36,177 nucleotides of DNA, from positions 1 through 36,177 of the forward strand of contig JAMFSU010000001.1 of the NCBI GenBank assembly GCA_026225475.1, given 5' to 3'. The stretch comes from Duganella sp. Its GTDB lineage: Bacteria > Pseudomonadota > Gammaproteobacteria > Burkholderiales > Burkholderiaceae_D. The translations under genes and the position numbers were made by a program. Of this stretch, positions 24,719 to 32,852 are shown piece after piece (position 1 is the first letter of the stretch; each line of letters opens with the position of its first letter). The notes beneath the pieces were generated by a model. The model was not told the origin of the DNA. It worked only from the letters and a program-made list of their open reading frames with translations, and searched no databases.

Positions 24719-25729
24719 TTATTCCTTCGCGGTGTCGGTCGCTACGGTGACGGCGCTGTCGGCCACTGGCACGATCACGTTGAGCGATGCCGCACGGATG
24801 CGATAGCGCAGCGGTGTCTGCATGACATTGACTTCGCCATCGGTGGCAACGCGCAACCGTTTGGCGCGCTGGTGATGGGTTTCGATTTCGATTTCGCTGG
24901 CATTGAGCATGTCGAAGTCGCGCGCCTGCTGCAGGCGTCCGAACAGGGCGTGCAAGGCTAGACGCAGTAAGCCAAGGCGGCCAGTGCGATGGCACACATA
25001 CAGGCTTAACCGGCCTGCGCTTAAACTCTTGCGGCTGCCGATCTGCAAGCCATCCATTTGGTAATCATTGTTGCCGATAAAGACGAACGGCGTGCGGCGG
25101 CGGTGCGTGACGGTGACATCGGCGTTTCCGGCATCCTTGACTTGGAGGCTGACCTGCAGAAACGGGTAGCGCCGCAAGGCTTCCATTGCCGCCCAGCAAA
25201 ATGCCAGCCATTTGCCGCGGCCAAGGCGGCTTTGCTGTTTTTCGCGGTCGCGCACGATGTCGGGATATAAGCCCAGGCTGGAATTGTTGATGAACAGTAC
25301 GCCGTTGACTTCGCCGGTATCGATGGCCAAGCGCTGGCCGTGAACGATATTGGCAATCGCTGCATCGAGGATGAGTGGGATATTCAAATCCTTGGCGAAA
25401 TGGTTCAGCGTACCGAGTGGCAGCACACCGAGGCTGGCCTGACTACCGCAGACGACCGAGGCCACGGCATTGACGCTGCCATCGCCACCGCCGGCGACGA
25501 CGATGGCACTGCCGGCAGCGACGGCGGCCTCGGCGGCGGCGATCAATTGCGTGCCGTCGGCTGCCAATGTCACGCTGGCAGTGCAGCCATGTTGCAGGAA
25601 GCCTGCGGTAATGGTCTGCGCCAGCGCTTCGGCATGACCGGTTCCGGCATGGGCATTGATGATGACGGCAATCGGTTGGGCCGCAGCCAAGGAAGGGGAA
25701 GCATCGTGCGCAGCAAGCTGTTCTGTCAT
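24719..25729 (-). CDS. Diacylglycerol/lipid kinase family protein
   Basis: This is a 336-residue cytoplasmic kinase of the DAGK/YegS/sphingosine-kinase family. The nucleotide-binding part has VIINAHAGTG (22-31, the family's NP.aG pattern with His-Ala replacing the usual Pro-x), the hallmark GGGDGSVNAV (80-89) and LPLGTLNHFAKDL (103-115). The C-terminal half holds the beta-sandwich substrate domain (FINNSSLGLYPDIVRDRE ... TDGEVNV). It would phosphorylate diacylglycerol or a related lipid. The ATG at 25729 is 22 bases after the PAP2 stop. Together with a phosphatase that acts in the opposite direction, it suggests phospholipid or isoprenoid-phosphate turnover. The first 20 residues are variable and could be an overlong start. 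Confidence 0.88.
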   Translation of the reverse strand: MTEQLAAHDASPSLAAAQPIAVIINAHAGTGHAEALAQTITAGFLQHGCTASVTLAADGTQLIAAAEAAVAAGSAIVVAGGGDGSVNAVASVVCGSQASLGVLPLGTLNHFAKDLNIPLILDAAIANIVHGQRLAIDTGEVNGVLFINNSSLGLYPDIVRDREKQQSRLGRGKWLAFCWAAMEALRRYPFLQVSLQVKDAGNADVTVTHRRRTPFVFIGNNDYQMDGLQIGSRKSLSAGRLSLYVCHRTGRLGLLRLALHALFGRLQQARDFDMLNASEIEIETHHQRAKRLRVATDGEVNVMQTPLRYRIRAASLNVIVPVADSAVTVATDTAKE

Positions 25730-25751
25730 GGGCGAAGAAGGGTGGTGGAAA

Positions 25752-26468
25752 TCAGTTTGAAGAGCTTTGCGTCAATTGGTGCCGCTGCAACGTAAAAATA
25801 ATCGTCGTCCAGCAGGCAAACCAGGCCAGACCAAGCAGCATCGCTGCCAGCACATCGCTCAAGAAGTGGGCGCCCAGATACACACGGCTCAATGCCGTCA
25901 ATAACGTTAATGTTGTTGCGGTGATAACAATGCCGAGGCGGTGCGGCTGATTGCCGGGCAGACTCGCCAGCCAGGCCGCTAGTACACAGTAAAACAGCGT
26001 CGCGCCGATGGTATGTCCGCTCGGAAAACTATAGCTGTGCAACACCAGCAAGGGGGTGTCGAACTGGGGGCGTTGTCGTTGAAAGAGATGTTTCAAGCCA
26101 TAGTTGAACAGCATGCCCGCCGGTACCGTCACCGCCAAGGTCAGCAACCAGTGCCAGGCTTGACGTTGCCACAACAGCAATGCCAGCAGCGCGCTCATGG
26201 TGAGTATGCCGATGCTGCCGTGCAAGTGGGTATAACCCAGCATCAGGGTGGTCAACGCGGCAGTCTGATGGATGTGGAACCAGTCGGCCAGGTGCTGATC
26301 CAGTGTGGGCAGCGCGCCCGGCGACAAAGCGTGCAGCGCAACCAGCGCAAACAATGCGCTGGCGGCCAACACTGCCAGTATCCCCGCCGACAGGGGCAAA
26401 CCAAGATAGTGGTTGCGCGCCAGCCGCGCCTGCAGGAAGGCGCCGAGCCAGCGCTTGCCGTGCCGCAT
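25752..26468 (-). CDS. PAP2-family membrane phosphatase
   Basis: This is a 238-residue integral membrane enzyme with about six helices. It carries the three PAP2 signatures: KHLFQRQRP (K126 to P134), SFPSGH (PSGH 149-152) and SRVYLGAHFLSDV (194-206). These enzymes remove phosphate from phosphatidic acid, phosphatidylglycerol phosphate or undecaprenyl diphosphate on the outer face of the membrane; which one applies here is not visible. I chose the ATG at 26468, two bases after the fnr stop; a TTG at 26474 overlapping that stop is the alternative. Either way it is translationally coupled to fnr. Confidence 0.87.
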   Translation of the reverse strand: MRHGKRWLGAFLQARLARNHYLGLPLSAGILAVLAASALFALVALHALSPGALPTLDQHLADWFHIHQTAALTTLMLGYTHLHGSIGILTMSALLALLLWQRQAWHWLLTLAVTVPAGMLFNYGLKHLFQRQRPQFDTPLLVLHSYSFPSGHTIGATLFYCVLAAWLASLPGNQPHRLGIVITATTLTLLTALSRVYLGAHFLSDVLAAMLLGLAWFACWTTIIFTLQRHQLTQSSSN

Positions 26469-26470
26469 GA

Positions 26471-27223
26471 TCAAGCGCAGGGAACAGTGCCCAGTGCAAT
26501 CGATCTGAGTTGGGCCAGATCCAGCAACTCCAGGTCGCGGTGATTGACCTCGATGACGCCATTTTTCTTCAGGGAAGACAATAGTCGGCTCACGCTTTCC
26601 ACGGCCAGGCCGAGATAGTTGCCGATTTCTTCGCGCGTCATGCGCAACTGGAAGCGCGTCGCAGAATAACCGCGCGTGACATAGCGCGAGGACAGATTGA
26701 CCAGGAAGGCGGCCAGCTTTTGTTGTGCGCTCATGTTGTTGAGCGCCAGCATGACACCGTGTTCGCGTGAAATTTCTCGGCTCATGATGCGGTGGAACTG
26801 ACGCAGCAGTACCGGCATGTCTTGAAACAATTCTTCCAGTCGGTTGAACGGGATTTCACAGACTTCGCTATCTTCCAGCGCCACCGCTTCGCACTGATGA
26901 TGGCCAGTGCCAATGGCGTCCATGCCCAGCAATTCGCCCGCCATCTGGAAACCGGTGATTTGCTGGCTGCCATTGCTATTGATTTGGAAGGTTTTGAAAT
27001 GGCCGAGCCGGATCGCGTACAAGGTGCCGAAGGTATCGCCGACGCGATACAGGCTCTGGTCGCGCTTGATACGTCGGCGGCGGCCGATGATCTGGTCGAG
27101 GCGCAGCATCTCGGCATCATCGAGTCCCATCGGCAGACATAGCTGATGCATGCTGCAGCCAGCACAACTGGCCTGGAGCGCCTGTACGGTCGGTGCCGGG
27201 GCGGCGTTGCTAAGACTGGACAT
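26471..27223 (-). CDS. fnr: FNR-type oxygen-responsive transcriptional regulator
   Basis: This is a 250-residue CRP/FNR regulator. With the start at 27223 (AGGAG twelve bases upstream) its numbering falls on that of E. coli FNR. The 4Fe-4S cysteines are C20, C23 and C29 in SCAGCSMHQLC and C122 in SEVCEIPF. The recognition helix ESVSR places E209, S212 and R213, the residues that read TTGAT half-sites. The alternative ATG at 27259 has no ribosome site. An additional cysteine (C111, GHHQCEA) is not an FNR ligand. It should bind TTGAT-N4-ATCAA sites as an anaerobic dimer. It heads a cluster with PAP2, lipid kinase and phosphoesterase genes, an uncommon partnership. Upstream (27224-27365) there is a single TTGAT half-site on the minus strand but no full FNR box. 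Confidence 0.9.
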   Translation of the reverse strand: MSSLSNAAPAPTVQALQASCAGCSMHQLCLPMGLDDAEMLRLDQIIGRRRRIKRDQSLYRVGDTFGTLYAIRLGHFKTFQINSNGSQQITGFQMAGELLGMDAIGTGHHQCEAVALEDSEVCEIPFNRLEELFQDMPVLLRQFHRIMSREISREHGVMLALNNMSAQQKLAAFLVNLSSRYVTRGYSATRFQLRMTREEIGNYLGLAVESVSRLLSSLKKNGVIEVNHRDLELLDLAQLRSIALGTVPCA

Positions 27224-27365
27224 GGGGGGTGTGTTCTCCTGGGTGATCGGTGTTGCCATGCGGTGTTGTAAAAAATCTCATGCGTATGCTATCTGTCATC
27301 AACGCACAGCGGCGTCAATTTTCTACTTATCTTTAGGTTATTTTTGATGTCAGAGGTTATCAAGT

Positions 27366-27896
27366 CTACTTGATCAGCTTGAGCACTTCGCGAAACAGCG
27401 GATGGCGGCTGTCGCGCATCCATTCAAAGGCCACCATTTCCAGCGTGACCAGATACGCTCCAGCTTGTGCCAGTCGGGCAAATGCAGCATCGCGATCGGC
27501 GATCTTGCGCGAACCGGTGGCATCGATGACGACCCAGACCCGGTAGCCATTTTGCAGCAGCGTCATGGCGGTTTGCAACAGGCAGACATGGGCTTCGCAA
27601 CCGCTGATGATGACTTCTTTGCACGCCGACAGGAAAGCCGCAGGCAAGCCATCGACACAGGCATCGAAATGGCTTTTGACCAGCGTGCGGTCACTCAGTC
27701 GTTTGATCTCGGGGTGATTGGGACCGAGCTTGTCGGGCGTCTGCTCGGTCGCGATCACTGGCAGGCCGAGCAGGCTGGCGATGGTGGCCAGGCGGATATT
27801 TTGCGCCAGCACGGTGGGACCGTTCTGAATCGCCGGCATCAGTTTTTCCTGGACATCGATGATCAGCAGGGCGGATTCGTTGACATTCATGAGCAT
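27366..27896 (-). CDS. Isochorismatase-family hydrolase
   Basis: This is a 176-residue cysteine hydrolase. The expected triad is D14 (ALLIIDVQEKL), K74 (TLVKSHFDAC) and C105 (GCEAHVCLLQTA). The pattern EQTPDKLGPNHPEI resembles the YcaC-like subgroup, whose physiological substrates are mostly unknown. It is therefore not called a true isochorismatase, and there are no siderophore genes around. The frame opens far upstream (28148), but GGAG eight bases before the ATG at 27896 and the family length fix the start. It is divergent from an MFS transporter with 147 bases between, where paired GTGCAC sites lie. Confidence 0.85.
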   Translation of the reverse strand: MLMNVNESALLIIDVQEKLMPAIQNGPTVLAQNIRLATIASLLGLPVIATEQTPDKLGPNHPEIKRLSDRTLVKSHFDACVDGLPAAFLSACKEVIISGCEAHVCLLQTAMTLLQNGYRVWVVIDATGSRKIADRDAAFARLAQAGAYLVTLEMVAFEWMRDSRHPLFREVLKLIK

Positions 27897-27970
27897 GGTG
27901 AAACTCCAGGTGGCAGAAATTGATCGTTTTGTGTCATTGACGACATCTTGCACGGAATCAGACAATTTTG

Positions 27971-27998
27971 CAGTGCACTGGGATTCACTGTTGTGCAC
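27971..27998. promoter_or_regulatory. Paired GTGCAC palindromes between divergent genes
   Basis: GTGCAC occurs at 27973-27978 (inside the perfect ten-base palindrome CAGTGCACTG, 27971-27980) and at 27993-27998. The centres are exactly 20 bp apart, two helical turns. They sit between the hydrolase and MFS starts, so binding by a regulator such as the downstream GlxA protein is possible but unproven. Confidence 0.35.
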
Positions 27999-28043
27999 GC
28001 CGTTAGCAGCAATGGTTTCGTTTAATTCGCCACAGGACATGTC

Positions 28044-29315
28044 GTGACACAATCGCACCAACCGCATTTGCCGTATCGTCAGCCAGAGGCAACCGACGCC
28101 GATGGCAAGACTGCGCAACGCAACACCCGCATCCTGGCACTCTGCCAAGGATTGTTTACTTGCGCCATTTCCATCGATCTGACCTTGACGGCGCTCACAG
28201 GGTACCAGTTGGCGCCGGACAAAGCGTTGGCAACCTTGCCATTTGCTTTGATCACGGTCGCTGGTGCGTTGGTGACCTGGTTTGCGGCATTTCTGATCCA
28301 GCGGCTAGGACGCCGCCGCAGTTTCGCACTGGGTGCTTTCGTCGGCGCCGTTGGTGGCGTCATTTCGGTCTGGTCGGTATTTCACGGTCAGTTCTGGAGT
28401 TTTTGCGTCGGCACCGCCGCTGTCGGCGTGTTTCAGGCCTTTGCGCAATATTATCGTTTGGCGGCGGCGGATGCCGTCGCGCCAATGTTCAAGAGTCGGG
28501 CCATTTCTACCGTGCTGGCCGGCGGCGTGATTGCCGCTGTGCTGGGGCCAGCATTGGCTGCCTGGAGCAAGGATCTGTTTCCGGCGGCGTTGTTTGCCGG
28601 CGCCTATTTGATGGTGGCTGCGCTGGCGGCGTTGTCGGTCGTGTTGCTGCTGGCGTTTTATCGTGACACTGCCGCAGCGCCAGTGGACGCCGGCGCGTTG
28701 GCATCGGCATTGACACCGGCGCGTTCGACGGCTGAGATTGTACGGCAACCGGTATTTCTGGCGGCGCTGGCCAATAATGTGGTGGGATCGATTGTGATGA
28801 TGTTCATCATGACGGCGGCGCCATTGGCAGCGGTGGCTTGCCATCACAGCATTGAGGAGGGCGCCACTATTATCCAATGGCATCTGGTCGGGATGTACGC
28901 GCCGTCGTTCTTTGCCGCCAGTTTGATCAAACGTTGCGGATTGGGGCCGGTGGTATTAGCTGGCGTGGCATTGAATCTGATGTGTGCCGTGGTGGCCATG
29001 TCGGACAGTAGTTTGCCAGCCTTTTATGTGGCGCTGTTTTGCCTCGGGGTCGGTTGGAATTTTATGTTCGTCGGCGGTACCACCTTGCTGGCGCAATCGT
29101 ATCGACCCTCCGAGCGCGCCCGCGCGCAAGGCTTGTCAGAGTTTTTGCGGTATGCTGCCACGGCACTGGCGACATTGGTTGCGGGACCTTTGCTGGCGCA
29201 TTATGGCTGGTCCGCGCTCAATGTTGCGATCGTGCCGTTGTTGCTCCTCTGCGTGGCCATTAATGTGTACTGGATGATGGTTTCGTCACGCAATACGGCA
29301 AGCACCCTCAATTGA
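28044..29315 (+). CDS. Major facilitator superfamily transporter
   Basis: This is a 423-residue inner-membrane protein with about 12 hydrophobic segments. A typical cytoplasmic loop follows the second helix (IQRLGRRRSFALGAF, the MFS A-motif region). The central loop (about 210-235) is Ala- and Pro-rich, as expected between the two six-helix halves. The N-terminal 30 residues are polar and cytoplasmic. It starts with GTG at 28044, with AGGA seven bases upstream; no ATG is available near the first helix. The substrate cannot be told from the sequence. It is divergent from the hydrolase and probably cotranscribed with the GlxA-type regulator 28 bases downstream, so transporter, hydrolase and regulator may form one unit. 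Confidence 0.85.
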   Translation: MTQSHQPHLPYRQPEATDADGKTAQRNTRILALCQGLFTCAISIDLTLTALTGYQLAPDKALATLPFALITVAGALVTWFAAFLIQRLGRRRSFALGAFVGAVGGVISVWSVFHGQFWSFCVGTAAVGVFQAFAQYYRLAAADAVAPMFKSRAISTVLAGGVIAAVLGPALAAWSKDLFPAALFAGAYLMVAALAALSVVLLLAFYRDTAAAPVDAGALASALTPARSTAEIVRQPVFLAALANNVVGSIVMMFIMTAAPLAAVACHHSIEEGATIIQWHLVGMYAPSFFAASLIKRCGLGPVVLAGVALNLMCAVVAMSDSSLPAFYVALFCLGVGWNFMFVGGTTLLAQSYRPSERARAQGLSEFLRYAATALATLVAGPLLAHYGWSALNVAIVPLLLLCVAINVYWMMVSSRNTASTLN

Positions 29316-29343
29316 TTTCATTTCAGTAGCGAGTTTCTTCACG

Positions 29344-30333
29344 ATGACCAGCAAGCCCTTGCGCATTGTTTTATTGGCCTATCCAGGCATGAATCTGCTT
29401 GACTTGAGTGGGCCATTGCAGGCATTTTCCATGGCTTGTCGGCAAACTGCTGTCGTGACTGCGCAGCAGGCACATTTGCGCTACGAGATGCACGTATTGT
29501 CGGCGCAGGGTGGCGCGGTCTTGACCGGTGCCGGCCTAACGGTGATGACACAGCCTTTGGCCGCGTTCGATGGCGGCGAGATTGATACGTTGATGGTCCC
29601 AGGCGGTAGTCTGGGCGAGGTGTTTCACTGCGATCCCTTGTTGGTGCAGTGGATCGGCGACCATGCTGCGCAAGCGCGGCGCGTGTGCTCGGTCTGTACC
29701 GGCGCCTTTCTGCTGGCCGCAGCCGGGTTGCTGGAGGGCCACCGCGCGACCACACATTGGGATTGGGCGCGACGATTGCAACAGCAATATCCCGCAGTAA
29801 AGGTCGATCCCGAACCTATTTTCATCCGCTGCGGTGACATCTGGACTTCGGCCGGCGTGACCGCTGGGATTGATCTGACGCTAGCGTTGATCGAACAGGA
29901 TTATGGGCACAAGCTTGCCATTGCCGTGGCACGGCAAATGGTGATGTTTATCAAACGTCCCGGTGGCCAGTCGCAATTCAGTGTGTCCTTGATGTCACAG
30001 TCGGTCGATGGTGCGCGGTTTGCCGACCTGCATGCCTGGATCGCCGCCAATCTCAAGCATGACCTAAGGGTGGAAAATCTCGCCAGTCAGGTCAGCATGA
30101 GTCCGCGCACCTTCGCCCGCACTTATGTGGCAGAGCAAGGTCGCACTCCCGCCAAGGCGGTTGAAGCAATGCGCCTGGAAGCAGCCTGCAGGGCGCTCGA
30201 AGAAACCGATTTGCCACTCAAATGTATCGCCACCGAAACCGGTCACGGCGAAGAACAAAATCTGCGGCGGGTATTTCAGCGCCAGTTTGGTGTGAGCCCG
30301 GTGCAGTATCGCAGTCGTTTCAGTGCGTATTAA
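29344..30333 (+). CDS. GlxA-family transcriptional regulator (DJ-1/PfpI domain plus AraC HTH)
   Basis: This is a 329-residue two-domain regulator. Residues about 7-190 form a class I glutamine amidotransferase/DJ-1-like sensor domain (VLLAYPGMNLLDLSGPL ... VCSVCTGAFLLAAAGLLEGHRATTHW). The linker holds the family stretch ARQMVMFIKRPGGQSQFS. Residues about 225-325 are the AraC-type double helix-turn-helix (LRVENLASQVSMSPRTFART ... QNLRRVFQRQFGVSPVQYR). Relatives such as GbdR, CdhR and ArgR sense amino-acid or quaternary-amine metabolites, so the MFS transporter just upstream may move a related compound. The ribosome site before the ATG is weak, consistent with translation coupled to the MFS gene. 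Confidence 0.9.
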   Translation: MTSKPLRIVLLAYPGMNLLDLSGPLQAFSMACRQTAVVTAQQAHLRYEMHVLSAQGGAVLTGAGLTVMTQPLAAFDGGEIDTLMVPGGSLGEVFHCDPLLVQWIGDHAAQARRVCSVCTGAFLLAAAGLLEGHRATTHWDWARRLQQQYPAVKVDPEPIFIRCGDIWTSAGVTAGIDLTLALIEQDYGHKLAIAVARQMVMFIKRPGGQSQFSVSLMSQSVDGARFADLHAWIAANLKHDLRVENLASQVSMSPRTFARTYVAEQGRTPAKAVEAMRLEAACRALEETDLPLKCIATETGHGEEQNLRRVFQRQFGVSPVQYRSRFSAY

Positions 30334-30345
30334 GAGCGTCTGGTA

Positions 30346-30406
30346 AATGCCGCTAGCGGCATTGCATCTGCTTGCCGTAAGCAGTACCGTCTGCGTCGGC
30401 GCAGAC
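30346..30406. terminator. Palindrome and hairpin between convergent glxA-type and lysR genes
   Basis: AATGCCGCTAGCGGCATT (30346-30363) is a perfect 18-bp palindrome twelve bases after the regulator stop. A second hairpin pairs GTCTGCG (30389-30395) with CGCAGAC (30400-30406) around a TCGG tetraloop. Neither is followed by a good T-run, so termination is likely but not certain. Confidence 0.45.
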
Positions 30407-30431
30407 TTGCTATCGACATTTTGTAGGCTCT

Positions 30432-31337
30432 CTAATTCAGTGTGGTCAACGCCGCCAACGAATCGAGCCACCAAGACAACGCCGGGCCGGCGCGGTAATC
30501 GGGGCGATAAACGCATTGGATCGGTAACGCCATACCGCCCGGTGGATGTTGCCCGGTCAGCACCCGTACCAGTTTGCCGCTGGCCAGATCATCCTTGACG
30601 ACGTGTTCCGGCATATAACCCCAACCCATGCCGGCGCGCAGCAGTGCGTGCTTGGTGCCTAGATCACTCATGCGCCATGACAGGCGCGAGTGCACCGAGA
30701 AATCCTGACGCGCGGTCAATTCGCTGCGGTCGCTCAAGACCAACTGGGTTTGCTGTGCCAGCAATGTGTCGGGAATCCGCCCCTTGAGCGCTGCCAATGG
30801 ATGCTCGGGCGCCACTACGCCGACCACCATCACGCTGGGCAAGGTCACGCGCAGCAGATTGGGCGGCGTGGTCGGCAAGGTACCCAGAATGCCCAGCATC
30901 GAGCGGCCGTCAATGACGCGCTCGGCCACGGCGCCCAGGGCTTCGATTTCCAGTCGCACCGTCACCGCCGGAAATGCGTCGCGAAAACGGCGCAGTAAAT
31001 CCACCAGGCAGGCCGTCGGGAAAAACACATCGACGGCCAGTGCGACTTCCAGCTCCTGGCCATGCGCAAAGGCACTGGCACGCACCTGCAAGGAATCAAC
31101 CTGATCCAGCACCTGGCGCGCATCGCGTAACAAGGCGGCGCCGGCATCGGTCAGTTGCGGCCGATAACCGCTGCGGTCGAACAGGGCGACGTTGAGTTGG
31201 CTTTCGAGCGCGCCAATGGCATAGCTGACGGCCGACTGGGCCCGCGCAAGCGCTTTTGCCGCAGCCAGAAAGCTGCCGCTGTCGGCGATCTGGACAAATA
31301 CCCGCAACTGGTCGAGAGAAAAGCGTTCTATGTTCAT
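30432..31337 (-). CDS. LysR-family regulator of the doxX-pirin operon
   Basis: This is a 301-residue regulator of standard LysR form. The winged helix-turn-helix covers residues 1-65 (LDQLRVFVQIADSGSFLAAAKAL ... SAVSYAIGALESQL). The effector domain runs from about 95 (ELEVALAVDVFFP) to 295. It is divergent from doxX and the two pirin genes, with 155 bases between starts and a clear palindrome near its own start. LysR regulators next to pirin and DoxX genes are a common arrangement in proteobacteria, usually tied to redox or electrophile stress. No conserved redox cysteine is present: the effector domain has only two cysteines, so direct thiol sensing of the OxyR kind is unlikely. Confidence 0.87.
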   Translation of the reverse strand: MNIERFSLDQLRVFVQIADSGSFLAAAKALARAQSAVSYAIGALESQLNVALFDRSGYRPQLTDAGAALLRDARQVLDQVDSLQVRASAFAHGQELEVALAVDVFFPTACLVDLLRRFRDAFPAVTVRLEIEALGAVAERVIDGRSMLGILGTLPTTPPNLLRVTLPSVMVVGVVAPEHPLAALKGRIPDTLLAQQTQLVLSDRSELTARQDFSVHSRLSWRMSDLGTKHALLRAGMGWGYMPEHVVKDDLASGKLVRVLTGQHPPGGMALPIQCVYRPDYRAGPALSWWLDSLAALTTLN

Positions 31338-31345
31338 GTTTGCAA

Positions 31346-31368
31346 CTATATCTAATAATTTGATATAG
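31346..31368. promoter_or_regulatory. LysR-type operator candidate between lysR and doxX
   Basis: CTATATC (31346-31352) and GATATAG (31362-31368) are perfect seven-base arms around a nine-base A+T spacer. Read inward they satisfy the LysR rule T-N11-A. The site lies nine bases upstream of the lysR start, as expected for autoregulation plus control of the divergent operon. Confidence 0.6.
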
Positions 31369-31492
31369 ATACTAGAAAAATGATCAATTTCTTTCGGTGA
31401 GTGTTGGGTTTAATCTGAACATGTTTTCTGATGCACGACCCCAAGGGCGCCGGCATCCCACCATTGACCAAAAATATCGAGGGAGTTACATC

Positions 31493-31876
31493 ATGATCAA
31501 TTCTAAATTTGCTTACAGCTTTGGCCGTATCCTGCTGGCGTCGTTGTTCGTCATTTCCGGCATTCTGAAAATCGTCGGTTTTTCCGGCACCGTCGCTTAC
31601 ATGGGCAGCCTCGGCTTGCCAATGCCGACCTTGGCGGTGATTGTCGCCATTCTGGTGGAAGCCGGTGCGGGTCTGTTGCTGCTGACCGGCAGCCGCTTTG
31701 CACGGCCAGCGGCGCTGCTGATTGCCATCTTTACCGTCGGCGCAACCTTGGCTGCACACCGTTTCTGGGCTGTTGATGCTGCTGCCATGCAAGGCCAGCT
31801 CAACAACTTCTTGAAGAACGTGTCTATCATTGGTGCCTTGTTGCTGTTCTGGTCGGTCAAGCCCAACGACGCGTAA
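31493..31876 (+). CDS. DoxX-family membrane protein
   Basis: This is a 127-residue inner-membrane protein with four hydrophobic segments (about 8-28, 42-64, 69-89 and 106-122). The N-terminal pattern GRILLASLFVISGILKIVGF is typical of DoxX/SURF4-like proteins. So is LPMPTLAVIVAILVEAGAGLLLLTG, with its conserved E in helix two. Family members are linked to quinone or thiosulfate oxidation and to redox homeostasis, but the activity of this one is not known. GGGAG lies eight bases before the ATG at 31493; the frame opens at 31397 without a site. It is the first gene of doxX-pirin-pirin. Confidence 0.87.
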   Translation: MINSKFAYSFGRILLASLFVISGILKIVGFSGTVAYMGSLGLPMPTLAVIVAILVEAGAGLLLLTGSRFARPAALLIAIFTVGATLAAHRFWAVDAAAMQGQLNNFLKNVSIIGALLLFWSVKPNDA

Positions 31877-31918
31877 TACCGGTTTCACTTTTGTCGTTCA
31901 TTATTGTTAAGCTTGCGC

Positions 31919-31942
31919 GGCACCGCATTCATTGCGGGTGCC
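31919..31942 (+). other. Stem-loop between doxX and the first pirin gene
   Basis: GGCACCGC (31919-31926) pairs with GCGGGTGCC (31934-31942), with a one-base bulge, around a seven-base loop. No T-run follows. It lies in the operon's intercistronic gap, just before the pirin ribosome site, so it may affect message processing or partial termination. Confidence 0.4.
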
Positions 31943-31964
31943 GCCGCCAGACAGGAGATTTACC

Positions 31965-32825
31965 ATGAGTACCACCTATACCCGTCAATTGGAACGCCTG
32001 GTCACCGGTGTCGCCACCCAGGATGGCGCAGGCGTGAGCCTGACCCGCGTGTTGACCCACGATCTGCAACACCGGCTCGACCCGTTTCTGATGCTCGATA
32101 ACTTTCATTCAGATGAACCAGCGGACTATCTGGCTGGCTTTCCCGACCATCCGCATCGCGGCTTCGAAACCGTGACCTATATGCTGCAAGGGCGCATGCG
32201 CCATCGCGACAATGCCGGTAATGAAGGCCTGCTGGAGCCGGGTGGCCTGCAATGGATGACCGCCGGTCGCGGCCTGGTGCATTCCGAGTTGCCGGAACAG
32301 GAAGACGGACTGATGAGCGGCTTCCAGTTGTGGGTCAATCTGGCTGGCGCTGACAAGATGATTGCGCCGTCCTATAGCGATATTGCCTCGGCAGGCATTC
32401 CGGAAGTGTCACCGCAGGAAGGCGTCAAGGTGCGCGTGCTGGCCGGTGAGGCATTTGGCGTCAAGGGCGCAATAGAGCGGCCAACCACGGCACCGCTCTA
32501 TCTGGATTTGCACGTCGCCGCCGGGCAACAGTTGTCGTTGCCGATTCCCGAGTCGCACAATGCCTTCTTGTATGTCTACGAAGGTGAACTGGAAGTGGGG
32601 TCGCAAGAGCAAACGCCGCGCACTGCAGCGGCTGGCCGCATGGCGATTTTGAGCAACACGGCAGGCGCTGCCGGGGTAAGCTTGCAGGCGACGCAGGATA
32701 GCCGCTTCTTGCTGATTTCCGGACAGCCGCTCAATGAACCGATTGCGCAATGGGGGCCGTTCGTGATGAATACGCGAGAACAAGTCGAGCAGGCAATGGA
32801 TGACTTCCGTGCCGGTCGGTTTTAA
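31965..32825 (+). CDS. Pirin family protein, first copy
   Basis: This is a 286-residue bicupin. The N-terminal cupin has the pirin metal site: H62 and H64 (FPDHPHRGFETVTYML), H106 and E108 (GRGLVHSELP). This equals H56, H58, H101 and E103 of human pirin. Iron binding and redox-dependent regulation or quercetin 2,3-dioxygenase activity are known for relatives. The physiological substrate here is unknown. AGGAG lies seven bases before the ATG at 31965. It follows doxX by 88 bases and precedes a second pirin gene by 27 bases. The two differ a good deal outside the metal motifs, so they are not a recent duplication. Confidence 0.9.
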   Translation: MSTTYTRQLERLVTGVATQDGAGVSLTRVLTHDLQHRLDPFLMLDNFHSDEPADYLAGFPDHPHRGFETVTYMLQGRMRHRDNAGNEGLLEPGGLQWMTAGRGLVHSELPEQEDGLMSGFQLWVNLAGADKMIAPSYSDIASAGIPEVSPQEGVKVRVLAGEAFGVKGAIERPTTAPLYLDLHVAAGQQLSLPIPESHNAFLYVYEGELEVGSQEQTPRTAAAGRMAILSNTAGAAGVSLQATQDSRFLLISGQPLNEPIAQWGPFVMNTREQVEQAMDDFRAGRF

Positions 32826-32852
32826 ACACATGCCAGTTTGCGAAGGAACATC

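Noticed and set aside
27359..27374. ATCAAG-TCTA-CTTGAT near the isochorismatase-family stop, at first taken for an FNR box
   Set aside because: The half-sites are inside out relative to TTGAT-N4-ATCAA, and it lies over the stop codon of the neighbouring gene rather than at a promoter.
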